A stretch of 64,000 nucleotides of DNA from Sinonovacula constricta (taxonomy: Eukaryota; Mollusca; Bivalvia; Cardiida; Solecurtidae), in the NCBI GenBank assembly GCA_007844125.1, contig CM017572.1:19743434-19807433 (forward strand). The letters are read 5' to 3'. The translations under genes and the position numbers were made by a program. Below the pieces are notes generated by a model. That model was not told where the DNA came from, ran no database searches, and worked only from the letters and a program-made list of their open reading frames with translations. Positions 1 through 11,539 of this stretch are shown in pieces; within the stretch, counting starts at the first letter, position 1; each line of letters begins with the position of its first letter.

Positions 1-1790
1 AAACAATGACTTCAATAAACAAGTGTTTAAAATCAAAACAGATTTTTTTTACAGCTTAAGCAATATATTCATTATTATTAGACTAATTATTTATTATTAA
101 TTGCTATTACACATTTTTAATTGCATTAACATGTATAAGTTAAAGGGGGCTTTAAATGTCTCCTTAGAAATGAAAAACAATAATTTCTTCTATTTTAAAA
201 AGAATGAATGTCTTTTCAGATCTAAAATAAATGTAGTTTTTTGTTGTTGTTGTTTTGCAATAATTATTTGATTGTGATGTCTAATTCTTACATTGCTTTC
301 TAACGTAAAGCGATAAATGAAAAAATATATATGACCAAGGTGTTGTGATAAACACAATACTTTTCGTCTGGTGTCCAATATTATATCTTTTCAGTTAATG
401 GTTCTATTAACTTATCATAATTATATAATATCGGAACAGAGAACACATCTGTTGTTCTTCATTTAGCCTTTTATTTTGGATTAAGAAATTGCAGTTGCTT
501 CATTCAAGCATAAAGTAAAACATACTTTAGAAAGAAATCTGGTTCGTTGGGGCAACAGATACAAGTGGAAAATAAAAAGAAGATTTGGATAAGCACATTG
601 ATTTAGATTAAAATTTCCTTGTGGGGTTATAATCATAGAACTTTCTAACTGTGATATTTCAGAGAATACAGATACTTGTTAGGCATTTTAAAATGAATTA
701 AACGTATACATCACAAGTGATTTCGAACACTTGTTTATTTTAAAGCTTATATTTACTAACATAAACAATTAATGTATGACAAGAATGCTTACATTTTGGT
801 TTCATCTAATAACTGGAAACGGTGATAAAATTTCTTATAAAATATATGACATGATATACTATATGAGGAATCTCCCTAATTTCCAGTCAAAATGGCTTAA
901 TAGTATAAAAAGCATACTTCTTGAAATTAGCAAACCCTACCCGTAGGAATAAAAAATCAAAACAACATAAAAACCAGCTTACCATAAAAGTTATGGTATA
1001 AATATCCAACTAACTCGGCCGAAACTGCAACTTCTTTAAAAGATCCATCTATTCAAAAATGGCTTGCATCACAACAAATTTCCACACAAAGACAACACTT
1101 TTCCTATAATACTAGAACACAATATAACACACATAAATATTTGTTTTATTTATTATTAATTATTATTAATATTATGTAACATTTGTTTTTCTATATATAA
1201 AATTATATGCATCTGTACCTATATCATATACGAAACAGACAGCGTGCATGTCGAGCTCTAACCTCCCGCCTTTGCAAATTAAGAATTATCTTTATTCAAT
1301 AAGATTTGCACAATGTAATTTTGTAGTTATTTAAACACATCAACTTTCATCCTTAATTTCAACATATTTTACCTTTTGTCCTTTCTCCTTTGCATGGGTT
1401 AATATCAAGCACACATCCCCTGACTGTTTCGTCACTTTTGTTTCCTCACTTACATAATAACAACTGTATGTACATTATTTATAGAACAGAACCGAAAGGA
1501 ATTTATTCATTAGACTTGTACATACATACGTCGTCCTTATGATAAAAAACTGACATACTATCACCGTGATGTAGGCAAAAACAATCAATATGAATAATAA
1601 CTTATACATTAAAGTATTCTTATAAGAGGCTAGTAATGTTACTTTAGAGAGCAAAAATATTAAAATGTAATATCAATTAACAGATCGATTAAATTAATAC
1701 AATTATTTCTCGCTTCAAATGTGTGCTTAACAAACTAAGCAATATTAATAGAACTTTTCTATTCCCTGAACTCATCATGCAACAAAACTT
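1..1790. other. AT-rich non-coding stretch
   Basis: No reading frame resembling a protein, no RNA gene and no clear repeat boundary is visible. The right part may include the 3' untranslated end of the minus-strand LINE remnant that follows, but no tail could be identified. Confidence 0.5.
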
Positions 1791-3080
1791 TTAAACTGAC
1801 GGTATGCAGTAAATGTTAGATTCTAAGTACGTTTTACGTAAGCCATTATACAATGGACAAATAACTACAAAATGATATATATCTTCAACATCTCCTGTAT
1901 TACAAAATGTACATACCCGCTCGTTTCTCGGTGAATAACTATTTGAATATCGACCTGCCTGCATTCTTAACGAATGCGCAGATATACGTATAAGAGTAAT
2001 GTAAAAACGTAGTTCATAAGGTACTAAATCCAAATAAGGTTCATATTTAAAGCATGATTTAAAAACTTTATATTCAACTTGGCAATTTAGTACTTGGCTG
2101 CTTTCGACAGGTGCTATCCAGCCGTGTATAAAACAATCGACAACGACACTTTTAAACAATTTCACAATTATCTTAGAATTAAAATAATAATTGATATCAA
2201 AAACATACGAAAAACATTAGTCATCTAATATCTTCTTGCATGCTACAACCCAATTTCTTTTTCCACCAGAACAATCATTTAATAAAACAATATAATACTT
2301 CTTTAAAATGACATTTGACTACTTCATACCTTACACCAATGTTTTATTTTTTTCACATATCTTACAATATACAGTGGATATCTTTCTAACTCCCCATACA
2401 CCCCTGTAGAGCTGCTATTTACCCTAACATTTAATATTTTTTTACAGAATATTAAGTGAATTCTTTCAATAAATTTAGCCTTAGAATTTTTTTTATTTCA
2501 GATGCATTATGTAACGTAGATCCCACAAACGCATCCAACAGCTGACACATTATTTTAGGGCTGATTGGAACATGTTTACAATTACACACTAAAGTATTCA
2601 TCGCCTTAAGTCCTTAACCTGTTATATACTCGTAATGCACATCGAAAGACCCCGTATACTTAAAAACTGTCCCTAAGTAATTAAACTCATTCACGACTTC
2701 GACACTTAAACCATTATAAGTCCATTTTTCGTTAGCTGATACACTACCTCTTTTCCTCAATACCATTATCATGGTTTTATCACCATTTAACTCTAAACCC
2801 CATTTGCAACAATAACTATGAAACACTTCTAAATTTTTGTATCATTTCGGGCGAATCCCCCAAAACAACCTGCAAATGCAATTATACTTAAAGAAAAAAT
2901 TATCAATATGAACACCAGATCCACCACTAGATTGAAAAAATAATTCTAAATCCTCTAAGTATAGAGACACTAACAGTGGTGATATTGTCTCCCCTTGTTT
3001 CAAGCCGATCCGACTCGGAAAAAAACTTGACTTAACATTATTCACTATCACATATGATTGCATAGTTGCATACATTTGAA
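1791..3080 (-). mobile_element. Broken LINE-like reverse transcriptase remnant, 5' truncated
   Basis: Three frames read on the minus strand match successive parts of a non-LTR retrotransposon polymerase. Positions 3075-2842 give a palm segment with 'GLKQGETISPLLVSLYLED'. Positions 2826-2614 give the following part with 'LELNGDKTMIM' and 'EFNYLGTVF'. Positions 2165-1791 give the carboxy-terminal zinc-knuckle region ending in a C-x2-C, H-x4-C pattern ('YHFVVICPLYNGLRKTYL'). The frames are out of register, so this is a dead copy. Where the catalytic Y-A-D-D box should be (about 2850-2880) the sequence reads as F-A followed directly by the downstream residues, which suggests that the two Asp codons were deleted. 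The copy is truncated inside the polymerase domain. It is a diverged relative, not a duplicate, of the plus-strand copy next to it. Confidence 0.8.
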
Positions 3081-3099
3081 ACCATGAACTGAAATCGCC

Positions 3100-5176
3100 C
3101 AGATGGTGTCAGGTCAACATTACGGTGCATGATGCATTTATTATATTTTTCATTCCCGAATGAATGGAGAGAAAGCTTCATAAAAGCGGGACGTGAATAA
3201 TGTAGAAAATTATAGAGGTATATCTTTAATGAGTCACCTTTGTAAACTATTGACACGTATTCTCAACAAAAGACTGAACAAGTGGGCAGAAGATTACGGT
3301 GTGCATACCGAGGCGCAGGAGGGTTTTAGGGGGGAAAAAATGGGAACTGTTGATAACATTTTTGTATTGAATGGATTGATTAGTCACTTTCTTAATGCAA
3401 ATAAGAAGTTATATGTTGCGATGATTGATTTCAGAAAAGTGTATGATTACGTAGTTAGAGATATCCTATGGCGCAAATTAATACAGTTTGGTGTTAGAGG
3501 AAAAATTCTCATTATAATACAATCAATGCATAGACAAATTAGGTCAAGGGTTAAATACAATAACAATGTGAGTGACACATATACGCACGCTTTTGGGGTC
3601 GCTCAAGGGGATTGTCTCTCATCTTTTCTTTTCTCCCTATATCTAAATGACATTGAACACGTCCTTGAAACGAACGGGTTCGAGGGTGTAACTATTGATA
3701 ATCTAAAAATGTTTCTATTGTTGTATGCTGATGATATTGTGTTAATATCGGAAACAGAAAAAGGTTTACAAAAAGGACTAGACATATTACATAACTTTTG
3801 TAAAGAATCAAAGTTAGTTATCAATGGACAAAAAAGAAAGGTAATGATTTTTTAAAAAAGGTAGACAAACATGCAATAACATGACTTTTATTTATATACA
3901 ACAACCAACCACTAGTAATTGTAAACACGTTAAATTACCTTGGAGTCGCTTTATCCTCAGGTGGAACACTTACTCACGCTTGGAATACACTATCAGGTAA
4001 AGCTATGAAAGCATATTATAGACATAAATCTTGAGTCATACAATTGATCTTTTTATAAACTTGTACTTCCGATTCTCAATTATGGTGCCGAAGTCTGGGG
4101 ATACAACATTGCAACAAAGATTGAACGTGTACACTTACTTTTCTGTAAACAATTACTTGGTGTTAAAACCCAAACACAGAATTCACTTGTATATGGAGAG
4201 TTAGATAGTCTAGAATGCCTCTTAGACAACTTAGATTAGTTAAAATAATAACATATTGGTTCAAGATCTTACAGAGTGAAGACAAAAAATACATTAAACA
4301 CACATACATCGTTATGTTGCATGATATGGAAATAATACCAAACAGAATGTCTTGGGCTTCAAACGTGAAAAATATACTGGAAACATACAGCTTTAGTGAA
4401 GTGTGGTTATACCAAGGAGTAGCAAACATTAGTTATTTTATAGATATCTTTAAACAGAGAATCAAAGATTGTTATGTTCAAAACTGGCATATGGAGATTA
4501 ATAATTCTACAAAGGCATCTACGTATATATTTTTGCTGCATTTAGTTTTAAAATGTATCTAGACACAGTATCGATACAAAAATACAGAGTTGCAATGACT
4601 AAGCTCAGAGTGTCATCACATAGACTCGAGGTAGAAACAGGGCGTTGGCACAAACCCAATCCAGTACCGGTCAATGAAAGAAAATGTAAATACTGTCATA
4701 AATTAGAGGACGAATTCCACTTTGTTTTAGAGTGTCCGTTATATACAGAACTTAGAAATACCTACATAAGGCCATTTTTCTAAAGGCCATTTTTCTAGAC
4801 AAATACAAACTCCATTAAATTTCGAGAATTATTTACCAGTACAAGTGAACAAATAAATTCAAAACTTGCTGCTTATATTTTTAAAGCAACGTACAGCTAA
4901 CGTCAGTTTGCTTGAATAGCTTATTATGTCCTAAATTTATTTAATGACTAGTGTCTATGCATTAGAGTTAGACTCTTACCACTACATATAGCTCTTCTAA
5001 TTGTATTACAATTATAAAGCTTATTACTTCTTTGTTACTATTTACTTACTTTGTTTCCATGGTAACTTTGTTAAACAACCTACCATTGATATTTATGTAT
5101 AATTATATGCTTGTGTATGGATGGGTCTCTGTCCCGATATACGAATAAAATTCTATTTATCTATCTATCTATACTG
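3100..5176 (+). mobile_element. LINE-like reverse transcriptase remnant with 3' microsatellite tail
   Basis: Positions 3193-3855 read as a reverse transcriptase palm: 'NNVENYRGISL', 'AQEGFR', 'AMIDFRKVYD', 'GVAQGDCLSSFLFSLYLND' and the intact catalytic box 'LLYADDIVLISET'. The frame breaks at about 3855 and continues in other frames: 'NYLGVALSSGG' (about 3940), 'LPILNYGAEVWGYN' (about 4065-4110), a connecting region at 4215-4562, and a terminal zinc knuckle at 4553-4783 ('CKYCHKLEDEFHFVLECPLY'). The element ends in an ATCT-type microsatellite (about 5153-5172), a common tail of CR1/jockey-like LINEs. At least three frame changes make it non-functional. No 5' part or endonuclease domain is visible. 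The clade is uncertain. Confidence 0.85.
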
Positions 5177-5239
5177 ACAGTCTGTCCAAACATACCACAG
5201 TGGCCACCAGATATATTTCCAGAACATAAAGCAATCTGA

Positions 5240-7745
5240 TGATTCCCATAAAGTTTTGTCTATTCATGTAATGTGGAACATTCCGAGGACGTAATGGGGT
5301 CAAATTTTAAATCAAGGTCTATTAACAAGTTATGCCATTTCTGGGGATTTCATGTCCAATGTTGGACAGGAAGTCAATATTGCTATAACTGACCACACAA
5401 GACTTCTTGACCACCACTAGTTATTACTTTGTTGTTTATTATTTAGTAAGCGGTGATTTAATTTTAATTTATGCAGCCGATATTGCAGAAGAAGTTTGCT
5501 GGAATATTGTAGGCCAAAAAGTTTATTCCTGCCATTTTCCTTGTGATATAATTACCAATAAAACTGAAAACTCAATTGTCAAATTGTCTTGATTGGATTT
5601 TATATGTACACATACTCATGTATCTGTAAGAATGTTGTTAACTTAACACAATGTCTAGAGGCTCATTGTAAGCTATATTTAAGGGTGGTAAGATAAAAAT
5701 ATCGAAGGTTAACAGAGTGATGCTGCAACGGTCAACAAAGGTGGATTGTTTGGCGATTCCAGATCTAGATTACACATTTTGTATACATATCATAGTGTTC
5801 ATTAATTAAAATATTGTTATCAAAGAGGTCAGATAGAAAGGATGCCATAGATGATTTGAATATTAAAATTGACATTCAGCTATGAAATGGATTTCTGATA
5901 GAATAAATCCCTGCATTCATAGAAAACTGCATTTTACAGCACAAATTGTAGCTAAATGTAACATTGTGTGGGCCTGAGGCACAGAGTTTAGAGCTCTGTA
6001 AAACCGGTTTAAGCAGCCCTGTCGGTCCATATTGCCGACTGACCGTTCCAAGGCGGTAACTGTCGGGTTTGCTCTTTTCCTTCAATGACTCATCACAAAT
6101 TTGTTCTTACTTTTCGCTTGGCTTGCATATGAAATACCTTTGTTCTGTGCCTTTTCGGAGTTTGGTATATGTTGCAATACTCGTAGGACTTTGTCATATA
6201 TTCTTTTCTTTTTTTTTGAATAAGTAAGAAAATAAAACGCCATGTTTCTTGTGTTAATATATATGGTTTTGCCTATCTACGAAGAAATATATTGGACATA
6301 TTCCCTAAAACATGCAAGGAGATATCCACACATGTTTCGTAAAACTGAAAAGAAGCACAGACAGGTTTTTAATGTAATAAAGTCCTAGATAGGGATGACT
6401 AGTATGCTGGGAAAGTGCAATGAATAAAAGATAAGGTTGTTTTCACATAATGTTGGTGAATGAGAATGCACCACACTGGATAGTACAGATTGAACAATAA
6501 GGGACCTTGCTTACGCTTACAAGGGACACATAGAAGGGAAAATGTCATGTTGTTTTAGAAAATATATGCACATGCACAAGTCTTCCTGCTGTAAGTAGTA
6601 CTGAATAGCTCTAAAAAGTTTTACTTAATGTTTCAACTATTTAGTATACTACGCTGCACTGTAAAAAAGGAGAAATAAATTTCTTTAAAGAGCATGTAAT
6701 ATCAAATGACAACTTCAAGTGAACTTGAAAACGATAAGAACTGATAAAACTTATAAAAAGTTTAGCAGTTCCTACAAATTAAAATTCATACAGAATATTA
6801 TACACCTAATGAATTAAGAAAGTCGGAGAAATAATTAATTCACTTAACAAAGACAACTTTAAACGTTTAACCCTATTCCATTTCAATAAATTAATTTTAC
6901 TTAGTTTATAAACATATAAAGGAGTAGCATAACATCACTAATTGAATAATAACTAGAAACTTTCATCGACACGCAGAAAGGTTTTCAGTTAAATGCTTGA
7001 GATCCTAGATAATAAAATATTTAAAGAATAATCACAAAAGACCGACATTCCGACAATCTATTTCGTATACAGTCGGCACTCGTTGTCTCGACTTTGTTCG
7101 GGCCTAAAGAAAATTATCGAGACAAAAGTAGTTCGACAGATAAATGCTTACTTATTGACTGTCCGCCATCTTGTGTTGGTGTGAGAACAACACTCGCATA
7201 AATTTTGACTTGTATTTCATACAGAGTAAATTAAATAAGAGATACATGTACTTCTTTCTTGTCATATTTTAATATGCAATATTCGATTATGAAATACTTT
7301 GATAATTGGTTACATAATATACAACATGAGAAATATATGTTCAATACTTACGTGTACTTGATGGAGCGTCCGTAAGCAGCCTGACTGAACACATGTTAGT
7401 GATCCAATTAAGTGTATTGTACCTGCTTTAGTGTTAACGTGCGCAGTGTAAGCTCAAGATAAATGGTTTTGCATATTCATGAGCATTAATCTGCATAATT
7501 AGTAAGTTCAAATCTTAGCTTAATAATAGCCTTCACCAAAGGAATAGCCTAAAACTGTGATTTTCATGTTATGAATAGCTATATTAGCATGCTTTGACAT
7601 TTTCGTATGCTAAAATTTAATTAAGAAAATTCAGTCAGAATTAATTTTAAAAAATCATACAAAAACTTAAAACATGGACCACTTCATACAAATATTTTAA
7701 CAGACACATGTCAGACTAAGAGGGTTGCCTATTGATCTTTTAGAA
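5240..7745. repeat. Duplicated segment A (left copy of a local duplication)
   Basis: This non-coding stretch aligns by eye, in order, with 11540-13760. Shared landmarks include 'CCAATGTTGGACAGG', 'AAGGGTGGTAAGA', 'TCTAGATCTAGATTACACA', 'TAGTGTTCATTAATTAAAA' and 'AAAGTTTAGCAGTTCCTACA'. This copy carries an extra dispersed repeat (about 5985-6217) that A' lacks, and lacks the SINE found in A'. No protein is encoded. Confidence 0.8.
5985..6217 (+). repeat. Dispersed ~200-bp repeat, family R200
   Basis: The copy begins near 'CTGTAAAACCGGTTTAAGC', contains 'CGTTCCAAGGCGGTAACTG' and 'TCAATGACTCATCACA', and ends near 'TATGTTGCAATACTCGTAGG'. Related copies lie at about 35532-35735, 36165-36285, 45125-45310 (reverse) and 62936-63135. 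It interrupts segment A: the A' copy at about 12270 runs straight through this point, so the unoccupied site is visible. Confidence 0.7.
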
Positions 7746-8854
7746 CAGTACAGTTTGTTTAAATAAAATTAATTTTGTTTAACTTGTCAAAATTTAATTC
7801 TATCTTCAGATTCTCGCTAAGATATATGAACATTCATGTTTGCTAATTTAAATAATTAATAATCTAAGTTTAGTAATAGTGTGATCTAATCAGTAGGATA
7901 ATTGTAACACCATTCGCAGGCCCGACTATATTGCACAACCATACGAATACGAAAGTATTGATATAAACGTAATTATCTGTCTGGCCAAATTGTATTACAC
8001 TTACATAAGAACTAGACTTGTTTATTATTATTGTAGCAACCGCGGGTATATAAACGAGAAATCTTGATAGATACGAGGAGTCCCAATACAGGTAGTCTCC
8101 AGGGCGTGCGTGCGTGCGTGCGTGTGTGTGTGTGTGCCTCGCAGTAGGGCCGGGCTCAGGGCCGAGACCGGACGTCGTTTTTTGTTCAAAATAAAAGTTG
8201 TTAGACAATCAACAGATTGGCTTCCATCATATATTACACTTCAATAGCTTTCATGTAGGGAACAATGGTTTAATAGTTATAAACAGACTTCTAGCCGACA
8301 TATGCATGAGGACTAAATGAGCAAAATTTGGACTAAAATAAATAAATCATGGAGGTGCACGGTAACCATACCTAACTGCCCGACTACATAGGAATCCGTA
8401 GAAGCAAGGTTCTGATCGTCCACAAACATTTCCCCGTGGGCAAAAATGTCAGTAAGCATTGAACATGGTAGTTTCGCGACTGTTCGGCCATAACTGAATT
8501 ATTGTTGTTGAGGCGGTTAACCCAACAAACAATACTAACTTAAGTGAAACCAATACAATACAATACCATATGCAGTTAAAGAAAAGAGCAGCCGCCTTAG
8601 GGCCATACTCATGTCCACTTACAGATAATTATAGTTTAAACAGTTTAATTAATACCTTTGCATCCTAAATAGTTATATACAATATAGCGACCCGTTAGGA
8701 TTTCACTGTTAACCCTTCATTGAAGCCTTATTCTGACATTGAAAAAAATGTTTGAACATGTCACTGTTACACTAAAAGTTGTAAAACACTAATAATCTGA
8801 ATTTATTTTGTTAAAAAAACAACAGAACATGGACGAATATATATATATACACAA
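7746..8854. other. Non-coding stretch with a GCGT/GT microsatellite
   Basis: A simple repeat of GCGT units passing into GT units lies at 8104-8136. Nothing else in the stretch supports a gene. The reading frame across the microsatellite is low-complexity and is not a protein. Confidence 0.6.
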
Positions 8855-9070
8855 ATCCGAACATTCGAATGCTTCAATAAGTGAATTTTGCCATATATAT
8901 ATGTCGTTGTTTATATCACTTCATCATTTGTTAAACTGGTACAACAAATCGTAAATATACTGCTTTTAATATCCATTCTTTCCAAATTTATATATAAACA
9001 AGATGTAGATTTCATCTAAAAATAGTAGAAATGGCAAAATTCACTCATTGAAGCATTCGAATGTTCGGAT
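8855..9070. mobile_element. 216-bp inverted-repeat (MITE-like) element
   Basis: The 40-bp arm at 8855-8894 begins 'ATCCGAACATTCGAATG'. It is the reverse complement of 9031-9070 with a single mismatch. The matching stops abruptly at both the outer and inner edges of the arms. The interior is AT-rich and has no reading frame. No convincing target-site duplication was found, so the class is unknown. Confidence 0.75.
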
Positions 9071-9079
9071 ATTTTTTTT

Positions 9080-9753
9080 ATCCAAACGTTCGAACGTTCG
9101 GAACAAGTTTATAGATCCTACAAAAAAGGTTATAATGTTAAATTGAAACTATGAAAAAATCTAAAAAATGACTGCAAACGGTTTTAACAATAAGATCCGA
9201 GTGGTACAGTTAATGGATAGTTTATTTCTCGGTATACAGTATTTATTTCTCGGTAATTAATTTCAGAATTAAAATATACAAAACAGAACAAGAATATGAG
9301 TTGGTAACATGTTTGTGCTTATTTTTTATTTTGGCAAACGAAGAATTTCTGAAAACGGATTAAGCAATAAAAAACCGAGGGTTCCAATTAATATGCTGTA
9401 GAATAACTGGGACAAACAATCAGGCCCATTCATAACATTGAATACTTTACTGACGCTATGTTTATATGGTTTTATCCGATGGTACATGTATTAGGTTTCC
9501 CATACAGGCATGTAAACGGTCACCAAAGATGTTTATTATCCAAGTGTCATCTGAAGTGGAGGTGGTACGTGTGTGAGTGTCAACCTCTATGGCTGCTAGT
9601 ATGAGAGAATATCGTTGTCAAAGAAACAGCCAGCATGTCACCAAGAGTTTATTGCATCCTTTTGAGATTTATTTTCTTGCAAACAGCCTGCATCTTTGCT
9701 TTTGCAATGAATAACATGGCATTATAGATCCTATCCGAACGTTCGAACGTTCG
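9080..9753. other. Pair of palindromic GTTCGAACGTTCG motifs about 650 bp apart
   Basis: Positions 9080-9100 and 9733-9753 differ at a single base. Both read ATCC, then (G/A)AAC, then a GTTCGAACGTTCG palindrome. The first four bases and the AACRTTCGAA core resemble the outer ends of the inverted-repeat element at 8855-9070, so these may be ends of a related element. The interior encodes nothing recognisable. Confidence 0.4.
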
Positions 9754-9760
9754 CTTACAT

Positions 9761-10230
9761 CCCCAAAAATAGATATCGATGTCAGAGCTTATTACTCAGA
9801 TGGTGATGCAGCGATATCTCAAAAGTAAGTTATCTAGTCGTTTCCTTAGTTTAAAAAACAGCTGACAGTGCAGAGTGGCTTGCTTAGAAAATACAGTTTA
9901 AAATGACAGACAGGGTGATATACTTTACTTTTCAGAGGGATGCCTGGCACAAATATAAGCAATTCCCTGGACTTTTTCTTGTAGCAATAACAGGTAACAA
10001 TAATTACTTGGGTTGCATGAGAGACAAAAATGGTCTAAACTGTCGGATACCACCTTTAAACGGTTCAAATAAAAACCCGATCTCCACAGTTAATATTTTT
10101 ATCAAGTTATATCGATTTATCAGTCGTTTAAGCATCTGATAAAGCAACTTTTTCTATCTGATTTAGTTCACAAGTTAAACCGAGGGCAATCAACTACAAA
10201 TGTGTTAAAACTTTCTCTACGGCATTTCAG
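9761..10230. other. Upstream region or intron of the fucosyltransferase exon
   Basis: The stretch ends in a plausible splice acceptor, a pyrimidine-rich tract then CAG at 10228-10230. An upstream first exon was sought here. Candidate starts at 9781 and 9903 run out of frame or hit stops when joined, so no exon 1 is called. Confidence 0.4.
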
Positions 10231-11259
10231 GTCTTGTTTCCAAGAGATGAAACCATCGCCAACAATGTGGACAACGAAGCGCCATCTAAATCATTCCAAA
10301 TACTTTATTATAACCCACCACTGTATGTAAGGATGCGAAATGTTGTAGACAAGGTTGACTTCATTTTGTGTCCAAAAATAAACTGCCAATTAACAACAAA
10401 CAAAAGTATGGCGTCATATAGTGACGTCATAATATTTGATGGTCGCAATATTAATCGGAGATTACCTCGGCCGAAAGGTCAGATTTGGATTTTCTCCGCT
10501 CACGAGTCCCCCTCTACACTTAAGCGAGGATTTTGGTCGACAGACTTAAACAAGGAATGGAATTTAACCATGACCTATGATCAGAAGTATAGTGATATTT
10601 ATTGGCCATACGGCGTCATTCGAGAAAGGCCTTCGCCAGATAAGAAAAACTGGACAGAAATTTTCTACAACAAAACGAAAGATGTGTTAATTATCAATTC
10701 GCACTGTAATACTCAGTCAAAGAGAGAAATGATTATAAAGGCCTTGAAAAAATACATAAACGTTGAAACTTTAGGAAAATGTGGGACAGAATGGACGTGT
10801 GGTCAACATTATGAGCATGATGATTGCTTTTCAATCATCAACCAGTACAAATTCTACCTTGCCTTTGAAAATTCAATGTGTCGTGGCTACTTTACGGAAA
10901 AAATCTTTGAAAATTATGACTACGACTCAATAATGGTGGTGCGCGGAGGCATTAAAGGCGAATCGGGTTCAAAGTTTCCCGAAGGTACGTTCGTGTCCAC
11001 TGATGCTTTCGACAGTGTCCGAGAACTTGGGAAATACTTGAAACGTCTCTCGACTTCTGTTACCGAGTACACCCAAATGCTGGAGCGGAAAAGTCGTTAT
11101 GGTTATATTGGATACCAAGAGGTATTTCAAGAAACGATGTGTCGGTTATGTGAGAGATTGAACAAGGTGAATGGAAAGCAAAATATCATTCCGAATATGT
11201 ATCACCGGTTATATTATTCAATGCCATGCATTCCTCCATTAGATCTGAAAAATCTATAA
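10231..11259 (+). CDS. Alpha-1,3-fucosyltransferase-like (GT10) main exon
   Basis: This exon encodes about 343 residues and ends at TAA 11257-11259. Counting the Leu codon at 10234 as residue 1, the glycosyltransferase family 10 landmarks are 'IWIFSAHESPSTLKRG' (84-99), 'LTMTYDQKYSDIYWPYG' (111-127), 'NSHCNTQSKREMIIKALKKY' (155-174), 'VETLGKCG' (177-184) and the nucleotide-sugar core 'FYLAFENSMCRGYFTEKIFE' (207-226). A closing 'CRLCERLN' lies at 303-310. The family moves fucose from GDP-fucose to N-acetylglucosamine on glycans in the Golgi lumen. No signal-anchor segment and no initiator ATG lie in the exon. It begins at a splice acceptor with a Val codon, so the cytoplasmic tail and membrane anchor must be on an upstream exon. 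The length otherwise fits a complete catalytic domain. The exact linkage made cannot be read from sequence. Confidence 0.9.
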   Translation, partial: VLFPRDETIANNVDNEAPSKSFQILYYNPPLYVRMRNVVDKVDFILCPKINCQLTTNKSMASYSDVIIFDGRNINRRLPRPKGQIWIFSAHESPSTLKRGFWSTDLNKEWNLTMTYDQKYSDIYWPYGVIRERPSPDKKNWTEIFYNKTKDVLIINSHCNTQSKREMIIKALKKYINVETLGKCGTEWTCGQHYEHDDCFSIINQYKFYLAFENSMCRGYFTEKIFENYDYDSIMVVRGGIKGESGSKFPEGTFVSTDAFDSVRELGKYLKRLSTSVTEYTQMLERKSRYGYIGYQEVFQETMCRLCERLNKVNGKQNIIPNMYHRLYYSMPCIPPLDLKNL

Positions 11260-11539
11260 CGACATATATATATATTTGACTTCATTTGTATGGTGGTACG
11301 TCAAATACAATGAAACTTCATTTTCCCGACTCAGATAAGTGGTCGGCCTATTCCTAGGATACGTCGATGTCATTTTCTGTTTATACGTCGATATTCAATC
11401 AGAATAATGAATAGCTTTGCATTCAAATGCTCAGTTAACTAATCTTGAAGTCCTGTAGTATTTGCCATTTTGTCGGATTTACTGTTGTTGTTGTTGTTTT
11501 TTCACTTTTTTTTATTCCTATAAATGACGTGACTTTTAA
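11260..11539 (+). other. 3' flank of the fucosyltransferase exon
   Basis: Positions 11260-11399 are repeated at about 13814-13956, showing that the duplication included the 3' untranslated region. No polyadenylation signal was assigned. Confidence 0.5.

Noticed and set aside
7870..8208. A 112-residue minus-strand protein
   Set aside because: The His-Thr/Ala-Arg stretch is the translated GCGT/GT microsatellite.
9781..9826. First exon ending in a strong GTAAGT donor before the fucosyltransferase
   Set aside because: The splice phase is incompatible; the joined frame terminates within a few codons.
9903..10139. Amino-terminal exon of the fucosyltransferase
   Set aside because: Joining its best donor to the acceptor at 10230 gives a stop in frame, and it has no convincing membrane anchor.
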